From contig NZ_CP045809.1 of the NCBI RefSeq assembly GCF_025273675.1, positions 2,666,001 through 2,730,000 of the forward strand: DNA of 64,000 bases, given 5' to 3'. The position numbers and the translations under genes were made by a program. The notes beneath the pieces were generated by a model. It did not search any database and was not told the origin of the DNA. It saw nothing but the letters and a program-made list of their open reading frames with translations. Positions 62,489 through 64,000 of the stretch are shown here, one piece after another. Every line of letters starts with the position of its first letter. The stretch's first letter is position 1. Source of the stretch: Gordonia pseudamarae (GTDB lineage: Bacteria > Actinomycetota > Actinomycetes > Mycobacteriales > Mycobacteriaceae).

Positions 62489-64000
62489 GTGAGCAACTTC
62501 GCGTTCGTCCGCCAGACATTGCCGTCGGTCCATGAGGATTGCGCGCGCGCCGAATCGTACCTGCACTCCGATCCGCGGTCGGCCTGCTTCTACTCGCGAC
62601 GCGTGGTCGAGGAGGTCGTCGGCTATCTCTACGATGTGCTGTCGCTGCGGATCCCGTACCGGGACGACCTCGCGGCAAAGATCGGCGACGCCTCATTCAG
62701 AACGCGGGTACCGCACGGTATTACGGACAAGATGACGCGGATCCGCAAGATCGCGAACACCGCGGTGCACGAGAATCGGCAGATCCGTCCCGATGTGTCG
62801 CTGGCCGTGCTGCGAGAAATGTTCAACGTCGTGGTGTGGGCGTCCTACCACCACTCCCCGCACCCGACGGCGGTGCCGCTGCACGCACAGTTCGACCCGA
62901 AACTCGCCGCACGGGCCGCACCGTTGTCGCGGGAGCAGTTCGCGCAGATCGCGGCCAGGTTCAGGTCGCAGGACGAAGCGCGGGCCAAGGCGCTCGCCGA
63001 AAAGACCGAACTGCTCGCCGCGCGTGACGCCGAGATCGCGGCATTGCAAGCGCAGATCGCCGCCGCGCAGGCCACCGTCGCACCCGATGACCGCGACTAC
63101 TCCGAATCCGATACCCGCGATGTGTTCATCGACCTGCTGCTGCACGAGGCGGGCTGGCCACTCGATCAGGAACGGGACCGCGAGTACGAGGTCACCGGCA
63201 TGCCGAATGCCACCGGGAAAGGCGTCGTCGACTATGTGCTGTGGGGTGCCGACGGCCGCCCGCTGGCCGTGGTGGAAGCCAAGCGCACCTCCAAATCCCC
63301 GGAGGTCGGGCAGCAGCAAGCCGCGCTGTACGCCGACTGCCTCGAAGAACGGTTCGGCCGGCGGCCGGTGATCTTCTACACCAACGGATACGAACACCGC
63401 ATCTGGGACGACGCGGGCGGCTACCCGCCCCGCGAGATCGACGGCTTCTACACCGCCGATGAACTCGAACTGCTCATCCAGCGCCGCCGCACCCGGCTGC
63501 CGCTGACTACCGCCCCCGCCAACACCGACATCGCCGGGCGTCCCTACCAGGTGCGCGCCATCAAAGCGGTCGGTGATGTGTTCGACCGCAAACAGCGTGA
63601 GGCCCTGCTGGTGATGGCCACCGGCGCGGGTAAGACCCGCACCGTCATCGCGCTCGTCGACCTGTTGCAGAAGGCCAACTGGGTCAAGCGGGTTCTGTTC
63701 CTGGCCGACCGCACCGCACTGGTCAACCAGGCCGCGAGCGCCTTCACGGCGCATCTGCCCGGGTCCACCACCGTCAACCTGGTCACCGAGAAGGTCACCG
63801 ACGGCCGCGTCTTCGTATCCACCTATCCGACGATGATGAACCTCATCGACGACACGGTCAACGGCCAACGACGTTTCGGCCCCGGCTATTTCGATCTCAT
63901 CGTGATCGATGAGGCACACCGGTCGGTGTACGCCAAGTACGGCGTGATCTTCGACTACTTCGACTCATTGCTGGTGGGGCTGACCGCCACCCCCAAGGAC
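62489..64000 (+). CDS. hsdR: Type I restriction endonuclease subunit (partial, runs off window)
   Basis: 504 residues are present and the frame is open at the window edge. Order: DUF4145-like N-terminal domain (about 5-120), a short coiled coil (about 150-195), the PD-(D/E)xK nuclease with Asp248 and Glu263-Ala-Lys265 (VVEAKR), then the SF2 motor with Walker A ATGAGKT (377-383), DEAH (474-477) and motif III GLTATPK (497-503). GTG at 62489 follows the vapC stop by three bases. It is the cutting/translocating subunit for the HsdM-HsdS pair 4.7 kb upstream. Confidence 0.93.
   Translation, partial: MSNFAFVRQTLPSVHEDCARAESYLHSDPRSACFYSRRVVEEVVGYLYDVLSLRIPYRDDLAAKIGDASFRTRVPHGITDKMTRIRKIANTAVHENRQIRPDVSLAVLREMFNVVVWASYHHSPHPTAVPLHAQFDPKLAARAAPLSREQFAQIAARFRSQDEARAKALAEKTELLAARDAEIAALQAQIAAAQATVAPDDRDYSESDTRDVFIDLLLHEAGWPLDQERDREYEVTGMPNATGKGVVDYVLWGADGRPLAVVEAKRTSKSPEVGQQQAALYADCLEERFGRRPVIFYTNGYEHRIWDDAGGYPPREIDGFYTADELELLIQRRRTRLPLTTAPANTDIAGRPYQVRAIKAVGDVFDRKQREALLVMATGAGKTRTVIALVDLLQKANWVKRVLFLADRTALVNQAASAFTAHLPGSTTVNLVTEKVTDGRVFVSTYPTMMNLIDDTVNGQRRFGPGYFDLIVIDEAHRSVYAKYGVIFDYFDSLLVGLTATPKD

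Overview
The window is a high-GC actinobacterial chromosome segment. Gene order (pyrR-pyrB, nusB-efp-pepQ, aroB-aroK-aroC, aroE-mltG-ruvX-alaS, rarA, the transglutaminase/ATP-grasp operon, aspS, a HExxH metallopeptidase) follows the Mycobacterium tuberculosis Rv2533-Rv2575 neighbourhood with local changes. Protein similarity and the steroid and fatty-acid genes place it in the Mycobacteriales, most probably near Gordonia. The genus is an inference from gene order and protein resemblance; no rRNA is present to confirm it.

Region 1-17 kb is mostly minus-strand housekeeping. It holds pyrimidine synthesis (pyrR, pyrB and the first bases of a further gene, probably pyrC) behind a PyrR-binding RNA site. 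It also holds translation factors (nusB, efp, pepQ), shikimate genes (aroB, aroK, aroC, aroE), a prepilin peptidase, mltG, ruvX, alaS and rarA. A decayed vapC C-terminus and a perfect 23-bp hairpin lie between pyrR and nusB.

Region 17-26 kb is a tightly overlapping minus-strand operon of a transglutaminase-DUF2126 protein, a circularly permuted ATP-grasp/alpha-E fusion and a second transglutaminase. This is a conserved but functionally unresolved peptide-ligase/protease-like set. aspS follows.

Region 26-42 kb is mixed: a zinc metallopeptidase, secreted proteins, an ABC exporter, a double acyl-CoA dehydrogenase, fadB2, a DUF2235 hydrolase, a large LuxR-type ATPase regulator, and furA-katG for peroxide defence. 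Beyond katG lies a REP-like palindromic element.

Region 42-53 kb is catabolic. A GTP-cyclohydrolase-II-like gene, a DUF1688 gene and upp form a URC-type uracil catabolism operon, followed by a BASS/ACR3-type transporter. Then come an acyl-CoA synthetase, a FabG3-like SDR and a divergent DapB-fold dehydrogenase sharing a promoter with a perfect KstR-type operator, a hotdog thioesterase, a crotonase with a dienoyl-CoA-isomerase signature, and a deazaflavin-type reductase.

Region 53-64 kb has htpG and a PIG-L deacetylase, then a defence island. A type I restriction-modification system (hsdM, hsdS ... hsdR) is split by an Mrr-like restriction nuclease, a convergent hipBA toxin-antitoxin pair with visible operators, a frameshifted gene relic and an intact vapBC pair. 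hsdR runs off the right edge of the window.
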